DNA from: Candidatus Thorarchaeota archaeon SMTZ1-83
Lineage (GTDB): Archaea; Asgardarchaeota; Thorarchaeia; Thorarchaeales; Thorarchaeaceae
DNA length: 8,407 bases
Reading direction: 5' to 3'
NCBI GenBank assembly: GCA_001563325.1
Contig: LRSK01000022.1
Location: 1 to 8,407 of the forward strand
A model generated the notes under the pieces. It was not told the origin of the DNA. It saw only the letters and a list, made by a program, of their open reading frames with translations, and did not search any database. A program made the position numbers and the translations under genes. Below are positions 6,452 through 8,407 of the stretch, piece after piece (within the stretch, counting starts at the first letter, position 1; every line of letters begins with the position of its first letter).

Positions 6452-7315
6452 ATGTTCTTTGACCCAAATATCACAACCCTCATACGGGATTTGCTGCCAT
6501 GGGCAGGAGTCTTCTTTAGAATTGTAACAGAGTTGGGAGGAGAGATCTTCCTAATCTCAGTCCTTCTGATAGCTTTCTGGACCTATAGAAAAAGAGAGGC
6601 AACGATAATTACATTCATCCTGATCGTATCGATTGTGACCAATTACTGGTTGAAATATGCTATAGGGAACCCAAGGCCACCTGCAAGCTATTGGTACGGG
6701 GATATTGAGGCGATCGATTACAGTACGCCTAGCGGTCATGCACAGAATTCAGGGGCTCTATATTCATGGCTCGGAGCCAAAGTCAGGACTTGGTGGATGA
6801 TTCTTACCTCGGTGATACTCATGTTTCTGATAGGCATATCGCGAGTCTACTTGGGAGTGCATTTCTTGGGCGATATCCTTCTCGGATGGGCAATTGGCAT
6901 TGTCATTGGTCTTGCGGGATTCTACTTCGAGGCTCAAATATCCGATTTTGCATCGAGGACCAAGACTAAATATTGGTATCTACTTCTATTTAGCATCGGG
7001 TTCATCCTGATAGCACTGAGTTCAATCCTTCCATATCCAGGCGGAGAGAATTTCGGTGCATACGGTGGATTAACCATAGGCGTGGCTGTTGCATTCCCAT
7101 TGGAGAAGAAGTATGTCAATTTCGATTTTGATGTTGGCAGGCCTCGTTTGGCTGCTCGAGTGATTATTGGTCTTGTGCTGGTCATAGGAGTTATGTTGGG
7201 TCTATCTCCATTCCTTCCGACATCCGAGATCTGGCTAAGAGCTCTTCGATATTTCACAGTCGTACTCGTAGGGATATTCCTGTGGCCGCTAATCTTCAAG
7301 AAGATAAGGCTTTGA
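6452..7315 (+). CDS. PAP2-superfamily membrane phosphatase
   Basis: Integral membrane acid phosphatase of the PAP2 (type 2 phosphatidic acid phosphatase) superfamily, likely acting on a lipid phosphate or polyprenyl diphosphate; in archaea a dolichyl/polyprenyl diphosphate carrier is a plausible but unproven substrate. All three catalytic motifs are intact: KYAIGNPRP (68-76, the Kx6RP motif), PSGH (93-96) and SRVYLGVHFLGD (130-141, the SRx5Hx3D motif), with His96 and His137 as catalytic histidines. Membrane segments lie roughly at 30-45, 50-66, 116-129, 140-159, 174-193, 203-216, 235-252 and 264-282. The last three or four, after the catalytic core, form a C-terminal extension with GLTIGVAVAFPLEKKYVNF (206-224), also seen in some bacterial PAP2 proteins. 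The protein has 287 residues from ATG 6452 and no cleavable signal peptide. It is transcribed divergently from pepD and converges on the glycoside-hydrolase-like gene. Confidence 0.88.
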   Translation: MFFDPNITTLIRDLLPWAGVFFRIVTELGGEIFLISVLLIAFWTYRKREATIITFILIVSIVTNYWLKYAIGNPRPPASYWYGDIEAIDYSTPSGHAQNSGALYSWLGAKVRTWWMILTSVILMFLIGISRVYLGVHFLGDILLGWAIGIVIGLAGFYFEAQISDFASRTKTKYWYLLLFSIGFILIALSSILPYPGGENFGAYGGLTIGVAVAFPLEKKYVNFDFDVGRPRLAARVIIGLVLVIGVMLGLSPFLPTSEIWLRALRYFTVVLVGIFLWPLIFKKIRL

Positions 7316-7330
7316 ATGCAACTAAAGAAG

Positions 7331-7370
7331 GGTTGATTTTTCGTAGGTCGAAGGTCAACCTATCCTACGA
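7331..7370. terminator. overlapping inverted repeats at the PAP2 / TIM-barrel gene junction, possible bidirectional terminator
   Basis: Between and over the 3' ends of the two convergent genes are two inverted repeats. GGTTGA (7331-7336) pairs with TCAACC (7355-7360), and TCGTAGG (7341-7347) pairs with CCTACGA (7364-7370, a perfect 7-base arm with a 16-base spacer). A run of five T (7337-7341) lies just after the PAP2 stop and could end transcription on the + strand, as archaeal termination favours T-rich tracts. The right arms lie within the last codons of the - strand gene. The two foldings are mutually exclusive in part. Role inferred. Confidence 0.3.
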
Positions 7371-8350
7371 TATTCCTCTGTCACTAAGCCCCACAGCAAA
7401 TCAGGATTGTCACTGGAGATGGTTGTTCCTTTGTTGGCAAGATAGCACCAGCCAAATAATGAGTCGACTCTCATCTCCACATACTCTGGAACAAGTGACG
7501 CTACGTCTTCTTCATCACCAGCACTCAGTCTGAACAGCTGAAGCCATAGCTGGCTCTTCTTCCCGTGTTTCTTGGCGGTTTCTATAGTCTTTCTGGCTGA
7601 TTCAATAGCCCACTCACGTTCCAGTCCAAAGACATGATAATAGGGATCTGTTGAAAACATGTCCACCTCCTTAATGGAAGCAATCCTGTCCCAATTAGGA
7701 GTTCCAAGAAACTCAAAATCAGCGGGAATGATGCATACACAGACATCTGCCTTTGCATTCGCATTCTTCACTCTCTGGCAGGTTTCCACGAGGAACTGAT
7801 GCATATTGTCCTCACGAAAGCGTTGTACGGTCTCACTGTAGACCATTGGCATTGGACCATCAAATGCTTCAGCATATTTCGCTTGACAGACATCGCAGAC
7901 ACATGTGAACTCCTCTGTCGAGAAGGTCCAAGCGTAATGCGGCTCATCTATGAACACTCCATCGACTTTGGAATCTCGCACAATCTTGTCGATTTGGTCG
8001 AAGAACCATTTCCGGAACTCGGGCTGATTTATGCATGCAGCAGGCATCTTCTCCCCTGAGGAGGCTGTAATCTGTCGCAAATCCGAGTTCCTGTGAAGAA
8101 AGATTGATGGCGGCTCACCACCGAACACACCACCATACGCCCAGAAGTTCAACCATACACGCAGACCGGTATCCTTGGCCTCATCAATGATTGCGAGCAT
8201 ATTCGGATACCAATATTCCATGTCATACTCAGAGAGGGCAATCAGAACGGAATTGCAGTTGTTAGAAAGCATGTCTTCGAAATCTGCTCTTGCATGTTTA
8301 GGCTGTTTAGAGTGATGCCATGCAAAACCCAATTCCACCACTATCACCAT
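7355..8350 (-). CDS. TIM-barrel glycoside-hydrolase-like protein of unknown substrate
   Basis: A 331-residue protein that reads as a (beta/alpha)8 barrel like putative glycoside hydrolases. Strand-like blocks run in order: VELGFAWHH (5-13), CNSVLIALSEYD (32-43), GLRVWLNFWAYGG (62-74), DGVFIDEPHYAW (130-141), DVCVCIIPADF (202-212), DMFSTDPYY (230-238), KSQLWLQLF (265-273) and DSLFGWCYLA (296-305). Asp135-Glu136 at the end of the FIDEP strand is the likely catalytic acidic site, with Asp235 a second candidate. Right after it comes a cysteine cluster CVCDVC (Cys150, Cys152, Cys155) followed by an aromatic and GPMP, a pattern seen after the DEP strand in several uncharacterised hydrolase families. 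No signal peptide or transmembrane segment is seen, so it is probably cytosolic. ATG 8350 has no Shine-Dalgarno site but lies behind a TATA-like box, suggesting a leaderless mRNA; later in-frame GTG or TTG starts are possible. No sugar-related gene is nearby. Fold call moderate; function unknown. Confidence 0.65.
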   Translation of the reverse strand: MVIVVELGFAWHHSKQPKHARADFEDMLSNNCNSVLIALSEYDMEYWYPNMLAIIDEAKDTGLRVWLNFWAYGGVFGGEPPSIFLHRNSDLRQITASSGEKMPAACINQPEFRKWFFDQIDKIVRDSKVDGVFIDEPHYAWTFSTEEFTCVCDVCQAKYAEAFDGPMPMVYSETVQRFREDNMHQFLVETCQRVKNANAKADVCVCIIPADFEFLGTPNWDRIASIKEVDMFSTDPYYHVFGLEREWAIESARKTIETAKKHGKKSQLWLQLFRLSAGDEEDVASLVPEYVEMRVDSLFGWCYLANKGTTISSDNPDLLWGLVTEEYRRIG

Positions 8351-8371
8351 TCAAAGTAAAGACACATCCAA

Positions 8372-8379
8372 GATATTAG
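8372..8379 (-). promoter_or_regulatory. candidate TATA box of the TIM-barrel protein gene
   Basis: On the - strand CTAATATC is centred about 26 bases before ATG 8350, the distance expected when transcription starts at the start codon. A second A/T-rich stretch (GATTATAG) lies about 13 bases further upstream and is an alternative. No gene is seen in the remaining bases up to the right edge. Confidence 0.35.
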
Positions 8380-8407
8380 GCCTGCTATAATCTCGGCAGA
8401 TTCAATA

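Noticed and set aside
1..8407. A new defence, mobile or secondary-metabolite system
   Set aside because: All long genes fit known metabolic families, there are no transposase, integrase, nuclease or toxin-like genes, no long repeats and no composition break that I could see by eye.

Overview
The window looks like a piece of an archaeal chromosome of moderate GC content. No rRNA, tRNA, CRISPR array or mobile element was seen. The archaeal call rests on four things: a tungsten-type aldehyde:ferredoxin oxidoreductase, a stand-alone SCP2 protein, a mix of genes with Shine-Dalgarno sites (GGTGA type) and genes that look leaderless with an A/T-rich box about 26 bases upstream of the ATG, and the overall gene style. 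An Asgard (Thorarchaeota-like) or other anaerobic sediment archaeon is my best guess, but the sequence contains no taxonomic marker.

Layout from left to right. A sterol-carrier-protein-2 (SCP2) gene enters from the left edge and ends at 416. A possible 39-residue single-pass membrane peptide follows (442-561). Next come a flavin-dependent nitronate monooxygenase / 2-nitropropane dioxygenase family protein (612-1703), and then a tight two-gene unit of an iron-dependent alcohol dehydrogenase (1797-2975) and an aldehyde:ferredoxin oxidoreductase (2990-4807), separated by only 14 bases. All of these are on the + strand. A convergent M20C (PepD-type) dipeptidase occupies 4818-6323 on the - strand. 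It is divergent from a seven-or-so-pass PAP2 lipid phosphatase (6452-7315, +). The PAP2 gene in turn converges on a cytosolic TIM-barrel glycoside-hydrolase-like protein (7355-8350, -).

The clearest functional unit is the alcohol dehydrogenase plus aldehyde:ferredoxin oxidoreductase pair, which would link alcohol, aldehyde and carboxylate and exchange electrons between NAD(P)H and ferredoxin. The 93-base region in front of it carries two perfect 8-base palindromes and may be a control region. The other genes are metabolic and housekeeping types with no obvious shared pathway. I see no convincing new defence, mobile or multi-gene system. The items most worth a second look are the alcohol/aldehyde module with a variant pterin-contact motif, the uncharacterised TIM-barrel protein with a CxCxxC cluster just after its putative catalytic Asp-Glu, the small membrane peptide, and the short repeats in the pepD-PAP2 divergent region.
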